DNA from: Mycobacterium europaeum
GTDB lineage: Bacteria > Actinomycetota > Actinomycetes > Mycobacteriales > Mycobacteriaceae
DNA: 64,000 bases
Assembly: GCF_002102155.1 (NCBI RefSeq)
Contig: NZ_LQOU01000046.1
Coordinates: forward strand, 37,183 to 101,182
Reading direction: 5' to 3'
The first letter of the stretch is position 1; each line of letters starts with the position of its first letter. The translations under genes and the position numbers were made by a program. The notes below the pieces were generated by a model. That model saw only the letters and a list, made by a program, of their open reading frames with translations, was not told the DNA's origin and ran no database searches. Below are positions 41,572 through 49,149 of the stretch, in pieces.

Positions 41572-41925
41572 GTGAGCGACCACGAAGTAAAGATGATCGT
41601 CCTGTCGACCGACGACCTCGACGAGTCGATCCGGTTCTACAGCGAGACCCTGGGCATGCCGCTCAAATTCCGCGACGGAGCGCACTTCGCCGCCCTCGAC
41701 GGCGGCCCGGTGACGCTCGCGCTGGCGACGGCGGTGGACCATCCCATACCTGGCCAGGTCGTCGTCGGCATCAAGACCGCGGACGTCGACGCCGCGGCCA
41801 AGGCGGTGGAGGCCAGCGGCGGCGGCATCGTCAAGGGGCCCTACGACGACGCGCACGAACGCCGCGCAGTGGTCTACGACAACAAGGGCAACGGCCTGGT
41901 GTTCTACAAGTCGCTGGGCCGGTGA
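41572..41925 (+). CDS. VOC (glyoxalase/bleomycin-resistance) family protein
   Basis: 117 residues from GTG 41572, preceded by AGAGGAGGCC. One VOC unit: DHEVKMIVLSTDDLDESIRFYSETLGMPLKFRDGAHFAAL then VVVGIKTADVDAAAKAVEASGG and YDNKGNGLVFYKSLG. The usual metal-binding His/Glu at the first strand is not evident (VLST), so it may bind rather than turn over its substrate. It probably forms a dimer in the cytoplasm. Function unknown. Confidence 0.87.
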   Translation: MSDHEVKMIVLSTDDLDESIRFYSETLGMPLKFRDGAHFAALDGGPVTLALATAVDHPIPGQVVVGIKTADVDAAAKAVEASGGGIVKGPYDDAHERRAVVYDNKGNGLVFYKSLGR

Positions 41926-41934
41926 CGGGCGCGC

Positions 41935-42201
41935 TCATTTGCCGGTGCGCTCGCGGTGCTTGCAACCCGGCCAGCAGCACGGCCGGCGCTTGCCCTCTTC
42001 CAGCTCCTCCTGCGTCCGGCGGATGCGGCGCTGACGGGTCGCCTCCTGCTTGGCGTCCTCGACCCAGCAGATGAACTCGTTGCGGGCCAACGGGGTGATG
42101 TCCTTCCATGCGGCGAGCGCCGTGGCGTTGCCGATCAGCGACTCACGCAGGTCCGCGGGAAGCTCGTGCACCACTCCGCCGGGTATCCGCTGGCTGCTCA
42201 T
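41935..42201 (-). CDS. YdeI/OmpD-associated family protein
   Basis: 88 residues. The core HELPADLRESLIGNATALAAWKDITPLARNEFICWVEDAKQEATRQRRIRRTQEELEEGKR matches the YdeI/OmpD-associated (PF13376) helical domain, normally the C-terminal part of a longer protein and often encoded alone in actinobacteria. A Cys/His-bearing tail (CCWPGCKH) follows and might bind zinc. The ORF is convergent with the VOC gene. Function in actinobacteria is not established; a stress link was described for E. coli YdeI. Confidence 0.8.
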   Translation of the reverse strand: MSSQRIPGGVVHELPADLRESLIGNATALAAWKDITPLARNEFICWVEDAKQEATRQRRIRRTQEELEEGKRRPCCWPGCKHRERTGK

Positions 42202-42265
42202 GGGCTCAGGCTAACCCGGTCAGGACACGTCGTTTGCGGGCAGTCGCCCTCAGCAAGGAGGACAC

Positions 42266-42304
42266 ATGACGCCGGACCGGCGTGTGAGCGTGGTGGTGAT
42301 CACC
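42266..42304 (+). pseudogene. 5' remnant of a GT2-type glycosyltransferase gene
   Basis: AAGGAGGACAC followed by ATG gives MTPDRRVSVVVIT, the exact pattern of the first strand of family 2 glycosyltransferases (RVSVVVITxN). After this the frame turns into Arg/Ser-rich noise and stops near 42385, running antisense into the end of the next gene. So a ribosome binding site, a start and about 13 codons of a glycosyltransferase gene remain, the rest being lost. Confidence 0.45.
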
Positions 42305-42326
42305 TCAGTGGGTCCGCCCGCACGGG

Positions 42327-43217
42327 CTAGGAGGTCAAGTGCGCGCTGTCGTCGTGCAATTCGTCGCGGCGCAAGGTCATCGGGGTGAGGTCGGGAACAT
42401 CGCCCCCGGAGACCACGACACGGGTGATCGGCGTGAGCGCCCGGAACAGGGTTTCCACCTCGTCGTCGCTGAGCGCATCGAGTGCCGACAGGGAAAGCGC
42501 GTCGGTGGATCGTTCGATGTGGTCTTTGAGTTCGCGGCCGGCCATCGTCAGCGAGCCGTCATCGGCGAGCAGGCCCCGCTCGGCCAGCCGCCGTGCGTGG
42601 TGCGCCCATGCCGCCTCGTCGTAATCGCGGGTGCGCGCGATGTACTCGCGGGGCACCCCGCCCGCGGCGGCATGCAGCACGTTGGATTCCCGGCCCGAGA
42701 TGCCGGCGGCGGCCAGCACCGCCACGTGTCCGTCGCCGCGGTGCTCGCGCAACAGGGTCGTCGCGTGCCACAGTGCGGCCAGCGGATCGTCCGGCCAGGG
42801 CAGCGCCAGGTTCGCGGCGAACAGCGGGCGCCCGTCCAGTGGCGCCTGCCGCGCCGCCTTCCCTGCTAAATCCGCTGCCGTGCGGACGTTTTCGTCCGCG
42901 CCCAGTCCGTAACGGCGCAGCGCGGCGACGGCGGACTCCTGGCGGGCGCGCAACGTCGCGTCGGGATCGGCGACCTGCCAGGCCGCCGGGAGAGCCTTGG
43001 CGACCCGCTCGGGGGCGAAGTTGTAGAAGATGGCGGTGACCACCTCGCGCGGCACCATGCCCAGCGGCGCGGACCGGGCCGCGAAGTAGCCCATCCAGAA
43101 ACCGCGGAAACCGAGCGCGTCCAGCGCCGCACGCGCCTCCGGCGCGAAATACGTCACCGCATGCACCGGCTCGAACCGGTCGAAGAAGCGCCGCGCCAGC
43201 ATCGGTTGTCTTTGCAT
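42327..43217 (-). CDS. SCO6745 family helix-turn-helix-like protein
   Basis: 296 residues from MQRQPMLARRF (ATG at 43217). The actinobacterial SCO6745 family pattern is clear: EPVHAVTYFAPEARAALDALGFRGFWMGYFAARSAPLG, VTAIFYNFAPERVAKALPAAW, LAALWHATTLLREHRGDGHVAVLAAAGISG, and YDEAAWAHHARRLAERGLL which is a winged-helix-like segment. Proteins of this family are annotated only as hypothetical or HTH-containing; a role as ligand-responsive regulator is suggested by the fold. It lies on the minus strand with the GT2 remnant abutting its 3' end. Confidence 0.85.
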   Translation of the reverse strand: MQRQPMLARRFFDRFEPVHAVTYFAPEARAALDALGFRGFWMGYFAARSAPLGMVPREVVTAIFYNFAPERVAKALPAAWQVADPDATLRARQESAVAALRRYGLGADENVRTAADLAGKAARQAPLDGRPLFAANLALPWPDDPLAALWHATTLLREHRGDGHVAVLAAAGISGRESNVLHAAAGGVPREYIARTRDYDEAAWAHHARRLAERGLLADDGSLTMAGRELKDHIERSTDALSLSALDALSDDEVETLFRALTPITRVVVSGGDVPDLTPMTLRRDELHDDSAHLTS

Positions 43218-43255
43218 CGTCGCAGTCAATCACAGGGCGGGAGCGGGCGGCGGCG

Positions 43256-44299
43256 TCAAAGCCTCAGCAGGCGCTCGGCGTTGCGGTGGGCGATCTTTTC
43301 CCTGTCGTCTTCGCTGATGGGCATCCGATCGAGAAACTGTCGGCAGGCGTTGATGTTTCCGTAGGGATAGTCGGCGGTGAACACGACGCGGTCGATGCCG
43401 ATGACGTTCACCATCGCCAGATAGGCGGTGAAGGACAGACTCCAACTGGGATCCATCGCGCCGGGCTCCTGGGTGAAGAAGTCACCGGCGAGGATGCCGC
43501 CGTAGAAGTTCTCCCGAAGGTATTCCTTGACGGTGCGCTTGAGGCCGCTCACCTCTGCCGGAAACGAGTAGTCGGTCCGCCATCCCATCCAGCTCAGCGC
43601 CTCGAAGTGGTGGCCCACGATGATCTGCAGCGCGGGGAAACGGTCGAACACCCCACCCAGGATCAGCCGCAGGCAGTGCACTCCCGTGTCGAGGTGCCAG
43701 CCGACGCCAGCCCCCGCCAACCGAGCCGAGACTTTGCGGTCGAAGCCGGCGTAGTAGGCGTCGATGACCGGCTGTGGCGGCATGGTGGGGTGCAGAAAGA
43801 CTGGCACGCCCAGCGTTTCGGCCGATTCGAAAACCGGCCAGAAGAAGGTGTCGTCGAGATAGCGGCCGTTGACGTGACCGTTGATCAGGGCGCCCACGAA
43901 GCCGTGATCGCGGACGGTGCGTTCGAGCTCGCCGGCGGCCGCCGCCGGGTCGCGCATCGGCAGGGTGGCGAAGCCGCGGAATCGGTCCGGGTGCCGGGCG
44001 ATCGCGGCCGCCACCGCGTCGTTGGCCCGGCGGGCCAGCTCGATCGCCGCCGCGGGCTCCAGCGTCTCGGGTCCCGGGACGGAGTGGGAGAGGATCTGCA
44101 GGTCGACGCCCGCGGCGTCCATCGCGGCGATCCGGCCCTCGCCCAGGTCGTTGATGCCCGGCGGCCATTCCCCGTCCGGCCCGGGGGAGCCGTAACCGGC
44201 CTCCTTCAGCAGACCGGTCGCCGCGTCCTGCCCCTGCTTCTCGTGTTCTTCGGCGATGGCCGGGAGCTTGTAGTGCTCTTCGAAACCGATGACTTTCAT
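43256..44299 (-). CDS. amidohydrolase-family decarboxylase-like protein
   Basis: ATG at 44299 follows GGAGGAGAAGG; 347 residues. An amidohydrolase-2 barrel of the ACMSD/gamma-resorcylate decarboxylase group: MKVIGFEEHYKLP in place of the HxH strand (E-x-H), GVDLQILSHSVPG, AINGHVNGRYLDD-like ALINGHVNGRYLDDTFFWP, VFLHPTMPP (metal His), LIVGHHFEALSW-like IIVGHHFEALSW (second His) and VFTADYPYGN (catalytic Asp). Expected to decarboxylate or hydrolyse an aromatic or cyclic acid. It ends 38 bases before the SCO6745 gene in the same direction. Confidence 0.87.
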   Translation of the reverse strand: MKVIGFEEHYKLPAIAEEHEKQGQDAATGLLKEAGYGSPGPDGEWPPGINDLGEGRIAAMDAAGVDLQILSHSVPGPETLEPAAAIELARRANDAVAAAIARHPDRFRGFATLPMRDPAAAAGELERTVRDHGFVGALINGHVNGRYLDDTFFWPVFESAETLGVPVFLHPTMPPQPVIDAYYAGFDRKVSARLAGAGVGWHLDTGVHCLRLILGGVFDRFPALQIIVGHHFEALSWMGWRTDYSFPAEVSGLKRTVKEYLRENFYGGILAGDFFTQEPGAMDPSWSLSFTAYLAMVNVIGIDRVVFTADYPYGNINACRQFLDRMPISEDDREKIAHRNAERLLRL

Positions 44300-44435
44300 C
44301 CTTCTCCTCCCGTACATGCACACCTACGACACCGGAGCGCCGGCCGTTCACCGGGGGTACCCGCGCCGGGCGCCGGCTGTCGGCGCGGCGACCGTTCGTG
44401 GGCCGCCCCGGCGACACCCCGCATAGTCTGCAACC

Positions 44436-45155
44436 GTGACGATCCCGTATGACGAGGCGCTGCGCGAGCGGATCAGGGGCCATCTGGCGGCCCACGACCG
44501 TCGCGAGTTGACCGACCCGACGAAGCGGCACGCGGCGGTCGCCGTGGTGTTGGTCGACTCGACCCTGGGCGAGGACCGGGTGGATCCGGCGCCGGTGGAC
44601 GAGTGGATCGGAGGTCGTCCCATGCCGGAGCCCGGCCTGGACGGCCGGATGGTCGGGGTGTCCGGCGGTGCGGCTTTCCTGTTGTGCCGCAGGGCGTCTC
44701 GCCTCAATTCTCATTCGGCGCAATGGGCGCTGCCGGGCGGCCGGCTCGACCCGGGCGAGACCGCGACCGACGCGGCGCTGCGGGAAATGCGCGAGGAGGT
44801 CGACATCGACCTGCCGGGCTCGGCGGTGCTGGGCCTGATGGACGATTATCCGACCCGATCGGGCTATGTCATCACGCCGGTCGTGATGTGGGGCGGCGGG
44901 CGCCTCGATCCCCGCCCGGCGCCCGACGAGGTGGTGGCGGTGTACCGGGTGGGGCTACACCAGCTGCAGCGCGACGATTCTCCGCGTTTCATCTCGATCC
45001 CGGAGAGCCCCCGCCCGGTCGTGCAGATCCCGCTGGGCAACGACCTGATTCACGCACCCACCGGCGCCGTGCTGCTGCAACTGCGGTGGTGGTGTCTGGA
45101 GGGCCGTCACGACCCGGTCGACGAGCTCGAGCAACCGGTCTTCGCGTGGAGGTAG
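44436..45155 (+). CDS. NUDIX hydrolase, CoA-pyrophosphatase-like
   Basis: 239 residues from GTG 44436. The Nudix box is GGRLDPGETATDAALREMREEVDI (residues about 108-131): G-x5-E-x7-REUxEE holds, but the usual Gly after EE-x is Asp. The preceding VGVSGGAAFLLCRRAS and following VLGLMDDYPTRSGYVITPVV are typical of CoA or NAD pyrophosphatases. It hydrolyses a nucleoside diphosphate derivative in the cytoplasm. The gene is divergent from the amidohydrolase. Confidence 0.88.
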   Translation: MTIPYDEALRERIRGHLAAHDRRELTDPTKRHAAVAVVLVDSTLGEDRVDPAPVDEWIGGRPMPEPGLDGRMVGVSGGAAFLLCRRASRLNSHSAQWALPGGRLDPGETATDAALREMREEVDIDLPGSAVLGLMDDYPTRSGYVITPVVMWGGGRLDPRPAPDEVVAVYRVGLHQLQRDDSPRFISIPESPRPVVQIPLGNDLIHAPTGAVLLQLRWWCLEGRHDPVDELEQPVFAWR

Positions 45156-45189
45156 TCATCGATGGGATGTCGCACCCAATCTCGGCCGC

Positions 45190-45759
45190 TCACTCCTTCG
45201 CCCCCGCGGAGAGCCGGTGCTCGATGACGGCCAGCGCGCGTTCGGCCCATCGAATGTTCTCTTCCTCGAACGTGATTCCGCGCAGCAGGGTCAGGTAGGG
45301 GCCGACCCGTTCGGCGTGCGCCAGGTATTCCTCCTCGTCGCGCCCGTTGAGCACGCGCGCGCGCAACCGTTCGTAGCGTTGCAATTTGGCCGTCGACCAC
45401 TGCAGGCGTTCCCAGATGAACTCGCGCACGGCGGCGGTGTCGCCGGTGTCTGCGGCCTGCACCTTGACCAGCAGGTCGTCGCGGATCGCCAACGGTTTCG
45501 GCGGCTTGCCGGTGAACTCCCGGATCGCGTCACGGCCGGCGTCGGTCAGTGCGAACAGGCGTTTGTTGGGCCGGCGTTCCTGGTGCACGAGGCGCGCCCG
45601 AATGAGGCCTTGCTCAGCAAGCCTGTCGAGCTCGCGATACAACTGCTGCGGGGTGGCCATCCAGAAGTTCGCGACCGACGCATCGAAGTCTTTGGCCAGG
45701 TCGTAGCCGGACGACTCGCCCTCGAGGAGGGCGGCCAATACCGCATCACGCAGCGCCAC
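45190..45759 (-). CDS. PadR family transcription regulator
   Basis: 189 residues. The N-terminal PadR winged helix is complete: MALRDAVLAALLEGESSGYDLAKDF, ATPQQLYRELDRLAEQGLI, RPNKRLFALTDAGRDAI. The C-terminal Vir-like helical domain (LQWSTAKLQRYERLRARVL, ENIRWAERALAVIEHR) forms the dimer. It is divergent from a SnoaL-like/LLM gene pair; a dyad lies in the 116-base gap, so it probably represses that pair and itself. Confidence 0.92.
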   Translation of the reverse strand: MALRDAVLAALLEGESSGYDLAKDFDASVANFWMATPQQLYRELDRLAEQGLIRARLVHQERRPNKRLFALTDAGRDAIREFTGKPPKPLAIRDDLLVKVQAADTGDTAAVREFIWERLQWSTAKLQRYERLRARVLNGRDEEEYLAHAERVGPYLTLLRGITFEEENIRWAERALAVIEHRLSAGAKE

Positions 45760-45793
45760 CGAAGAAGGCTACAACGATATGAGTAGTCAACAA

Positions 45794-45809
45794 AGTGATT
45801 AATCGCACT
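45794..45809. promoter_or_regulatory. AGTG-N8-CACT dyad, possible PadR operator
   Basis: AGTG/CACT arms around ATTAATCG in an AT-rich patch, 35 bases upstream of the PadR start and 67 bases before the SnoaL-like start. Position between divergent genes suits an operator for PadR, although the arms are only four bases. Confidence 0.4.
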
Positions 45810-45875
45810 ATGGACACCTCGGGGTGGACGGCATACCGTCAACGACACTTGGCGAAACGAGAGGCGAGGTGTCGG

Positions 45876-46298
45876 ATGCATCCCTTCCGCAAGGCGGTCG
45901 AAGAACGCGACGAGAAGGGCATCCAGGCGCTGCTGGCCGACGATGTGGTGTTCACCAGCCCCGTGGCGTTCAAGCCCTATGTCGGCAAGCCGATGACGGC
46001 GGCGATCCTGCGCGGGGTGTTGCGCATCTTCGAGGACTTCCGCTACGTCCGTGAGATACACGACGGCAGCGGCCGGGACCACGCGTTCGTGTTCGAGACC
46101 GGACTCGCCGGGGCGCCCGGAGTCAAGATCACCGGTTGCGACTTCCTGCACTTCAACGAGGACGGCCTCATCGACGACTTCATGGTGATGGTGCGGCCGC
46201 TGTCGGGCGCGAAGGCGCTGTCCGAGGCGATGGGTGCCCAGTTCGAGCGGATCCAGCAGGACGCGCTCGAGCTGGCCGGCGAGTTCGCCACCGCGTAG
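45876..46298 (+). CDS. SnoaL-like / NTF2-fold protein
   Basis: 140 residues from MHPFRKAVEERD (ATG at 45876, with GCGAGGTG upstream); a longer GTG start at 45795 falls inside the operator dyad and is rejected. Domain pattern: DEKGIQALLADDVVFTSPVAFKPYVGKPMTAAIL, IFEDFRYVREI, GCDFLHFNEDGLIDDFMVMVRP. The protein resembles the one at 8026-8460 in layout. It is six bases from the LLM oxidoreductase and probably works with it. Confidence 0.85.
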   Translation: MHPFRKAVEERDEKGIQALLADDVVFTSPVAFKPYVGKPMTAAILRGVLRIFEDFRYVREIHDGSGRDHAFVFETGLAGAPGVKITGCDFLHFNEDGLIDDFMVMVRPLSGAKALSEAMGAQFERIQQDALELAGEFATA

Positions 46299-46304
46299 GC
46301 GAAC

Positions 46305-47342
46305 ATGCGAATCGGACTGGGCATCAACTATGCGGGCGGTTTCAAGGACGTCGCCGCCGAAGTGGCCGATCTCGAGCGCGCCGGGCTCGACATCGTCTTC
46401 GTCCCGGAGGCGTATTCGTTCGACGCGGTGAGCGCGCTCGGCTACCTGGCCGCCAGCACCGACCGGGTCGAACTGGCCTCGGGCATCATGCAGCTCTACA
46501 CCAGGACGCCCACGCTGACCGCGATGACGGCGGCCGGCCTCGACTACGTCTCCGACGGCAGGTTCACCCTCGGACTGGGCGCATCCGGTCCGCAGGTCAT
46601 CGAGGGGTTCCATGGCGTCCCCTACGACGCGCCGATCGCCCGGACCCGCGAAGTGATCGACATCTGCCGCCAGGTGTGGCGCCGTGAGACCGTTCAGCAC
46701 CAGGGCAAGTACTACACCATCCCGCTGCCCGCCGGGCAGGGCACCGGGCTGGGCAAACCCCTCAAGCTGATCAACAAGCCTGTCCGAGAACGTATCCCGA
46801 TACTCGTCGCGGCGCTCGGGCCGAAGAACGTCGAGCTCGCGGCCGAGATCGCCGAGGGGTGGCAGCCGATCTTCTACCTGCCCGAGAAGTCGCAGGACGT
46901 CTGGGGTGAGGCGCTGGCCGCCGGCCGGGCCAAGCGGGATCCCGGTCTGGGCGAGCTCGAGATTTTCGCCGGACCGGTGCTGGCCATCGGCGAAAACGTC
47001 GACTCGCTAAGGGAATTCGTCAAACCTCACCTCGCCCTCTACATCGGCGGAATGGGCGCCAAGGGCAAGAATTTCTACCACGCCCTGGCGACCAAGTATG
47101 GCTACGGGCCGCAGGCCGATCGCATTCAAGAGCTCTACCTGGCCGGCGACAAGGACGGCGCCGCCAAGGTGGTGCCCGACGATCTCGTCCGCGACGTGAA
47201 CCTGATCGGCAGCCGCGAATTCGTGCGGGACCGCGTGGCCGCGTTCGCCGAAGCGGGGGTGACCACCCTCAACGTCGCACCCATCGCGTCCACAGCCGCC
47301 GAGCGGATCAAGCTGATCGAGACGCTGCGCGAACTCGTCTGA
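46305..47342 (+). CDS. LLM class F420-dependent oxidoreductase
   Basis: 345 residues. N-terminus MRIGLGINYAGGFKDVAAEV, strand DIVFVPEAYSFDAVSALGYLAAST, SGIMQLYTRTPTLTAMTAAGLDYVSDGRFTLGLGASGPQVIEG (the LLM signature with GLGxSGPQ), and a C-terminal LIGSREFVRDRVAAFAEAGVTTLNV. The family (similar to Rv3520c of M. tuberculosis, by memory) uses F420; substrate unknown. It forms an operon with the SnoaL-like gene (gap six bases), divergent from PadR. Confidence 0.92.
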   Translation: MRIGLGINYAGGFKDVAAEVADLERAGLDIVFVPEAYSFDAVSALGYLAASTDRVELASGIMQLYTRTPTLTAMTAAGLDYVSDGRFTLGLGASGPQVIEGFHGVPYDAPIARTREVIDICRQVWRRETVQHQGKYYTIPLPAGQGTGLGKPLKLINKPVRERIPILVAALGPKNVELAAEIAEGWQPIFYLPEKSQDVWGEALAAGRAKRDPGLGELEIFAGPVLAIGENVDSLREFVKPHLALYIGGMGAKGKNFYHALATKYGYGPQADRIQELYLAGDKDGAAKVVPDDLVRDVNLIGSREFVRDRVAAFAEAGVTTLNVAPIASTAAERIKLIETLRELV

Positions 47343-47414
47343 CGCCGACGAGGCGCGGCCGAAAACCCCGCCGCCAGAACGGCGAACGGCCGCGTGGTTG
47401 AGAGAGGCGAACGG

Positions 47415-48635
47415 CTAACCCTGGCGGTGGGCGTCACGCCGGAGCCGAACCGCCCGGCTCACTGCCGTTAGCAGCGCCAGTGCCGCCATCACCGCGAGGA
47501 TGGCCGTCGACACCGTCCGCCCGACCGTCGCCAAGATCAGTGGCAAACCGAAACCGATGTACGTCACCACGTAGAACGCGCCAACGAGCCCGCCGCGCAG
47601 GCGTTTCGGCGCCGCGGCCTCCAGGTCGATCAAGCCCTCGCGCAGGCAGAGGCCGGACGCGCACCCCAGCATCACGAACAGCGGCACCCCCAACGCCAGC
47701 GGGATGGCCGGCGGGGCCAGCGCGGTGACCGCGTAGCCGAGCGCGGCCAGCGCCGCGCCCGCGATGCCGGCCTGCGGACCCCACCGGCGCGCCCGCGCCA
47801 GCACCTGGATCAGCCCGCTGACGCCGTTGACCATCAGCGTCGCGGTGCCGGCGGCCAGCGGAGCCGCCAGCCCGGTGTGCACGCGGCCGGGAATCGCGAT
47901 GAAACCCAGTGTCGCCGAGGCGAACACCCACGGCGCCAGCGGCATGGCCCAACTCAACGCCGGCGCCACGCCCTGCTCGGCGGGCGTCGGCGGCTCCCAC
48001 ACCTCAGTGGTTGACCGCGCGGCGGCCCCCGAGTGCCGTGCCGTGACGACCACGACGGACATCGCCGCCACGCCGACGGCGGCCGCGATGCCGAACGACA
48101 ACCGGATGCCGGCCGGCCCGGCGGCTGCGATCACGGCTCCCGCGAACGGGCCGATCGCGAAACCGGCCATCAACGCCGCACCGGCGGCCGCCGCCCCGGC
48201 GGGGCCATTCAGATCCGAGGCCCAGGCCGTGCACGAACTCATGGCCAGCCCGACCCCGAGCCCGACGATCAATCGTCCGATCAGCAACGCGTCGTACTGC
48301 TGTGAGCACAGCATCGCGATCGTCCCCGCCACGGCGGTCGCCGAGCCCGCCAGCGCCACCGATCGCCGCCCGAACGCATCCGATGCGCGCCCGCCGACGA
48401 GCAGGCCGGGCAACAATCCCAGCGCGTACACGCCGAAGATCACGTCGAGCGTGGCCGGGCTGAGCTGCTGGCGAACGCTGAGCACCGGCATCAACGCGAC
48501 GAAGTGATTGGCTACCCAGCCGACGGACAACAACAGCACCAGCACACCGGCCAACACGCCCCGCGTCGACGCGGGGCCGCCGGCGATCGCCGGCGTGACC
48601 AATGTCGACCGCGTTGAACCATTGGACCCCGACAC
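47415..48635 (-). CDS. MFS transporter
   Basis: GTG at 48635 with GAGGAGGG upstream gives 406 residues with twelve membrane segments. Marks: FGVYALGLLPGLLVGGRASDAFGRRSVALAG (loop 2-3 with GRxxD-type motif), GRLIVGLGVGLAMSSCTAWASDL (helix 4-5), and RGGLVGAFYVVTYIGFGLPLIL in helix 11. The central loop SGAAARSTTEVWEPPTPAEQG divides the two six-helix halves. The drug:H+ or metabolite substrate is not evident. Convergent with the LLM gene. Confidence 0.88.
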   Translation of the reverse strand: MSGSNGSTRSTLVTPAIAGGPASTRGVLAGVLVLLLSVGWVANHFVALMPVLSVRQQLSPATLDVIFGVYALGLLPGLLVGGRASDAFGRRSVALAGSATAVAGTIAMLCSQQYDALLIGRLIVGLGVGLAMSSCTAWASDLNGPAGAAAAGAALMAGFAIGPFAGAVIAAAGPAGIRLSFGIAAAVGVAAMSVVVVTARHSGAAARSTTEVWEPPTPAEQGVAPALSWAMPLAPWVFASATLGFIAIPGRVHTGLAAPLAAGTATLMVNGVSGLIQVLARARRWGPQAGIAGAALAALGYAVTALAPPAIPLALGVPLFVMLGCASGLCLREGLIDLEAAAPKRLRGGLVGAFYVVTYIGFGLPLILATVGRTVSTAILAVMAALALLTAVSRAVRLRRDAHRQG

Positions 48636-48847
48636 AGTCGTTTTCCCTCCTCGGGCCTGGGCGCGGCCGCACCGGCCCACCACGGAAGACGCCTGAACGA
48701 CGATGTGGGCGACGCGGTTATTCCCGTCAGCCCGCCAATTGCCCGCGCCGCAAACCCGAGGAGCTGTCGGGCAACTCGGCTGTGGGGGTTTCAAATCGAC
48801 CGATTTGGTGTACAGATACCACTACTGAAGCTCCAGGAAGGCAAACA

Positions 48848-49126
48848 ATGAAGCAAATCGCGGCTGCCACGTTCGCGATCGCCGTACTCCTGTCCAGCGC
48901 GTGCTCGGCGTCACAGGTCATCAACACCGGCGGCGACACCAAGTGCAAGGACTTCACCTCGCAGGACGAAAAGAAGCAGAACGACGAGGTCAGCAAGATG
49001 CTGAAGGACAAGAACGGCACCGACCCGTCCAATGCCGAGATCTCGGCCACGCGCCTCTCGGCGTTGACGTACTGCCAGACGCTGGGCAAGCCCGACACCA
49101 AGATCTCCGACGCACCGCACGGCTGA
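48848..49126 (+). CDS. small secreted lipoprotein, HdeA-like
   Basis: 92 residues; AGGAAGG precedes the ATG. The signal peptide MKQIAAATFAIAVLLSSAC ends in a lipobox with Cys19 as the lipid anchor. The mature part contains two Cys that could pair: CKDFTSQDEKKQNDEVSKML and LTYCQTLGKPDTKI, a layout resembling the HdeA-like acid-stress proteins found in mycobacteria. The structural assignment is uncertain. It lies 210 bases from the MFS gene on the other strand. Confidence 0.75.
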   Translation: MKQIAAATFAIAVLLSSACSASQVINTGGDTKCKDFTSQDEKKQNDEVSKMLKDKNGTDPSNAEISATRLSALTYCQTLGKPDTKISDAPHG

Positions 49127-49149
49127 CCGCCCGGCCCGCGCCTATCCGG

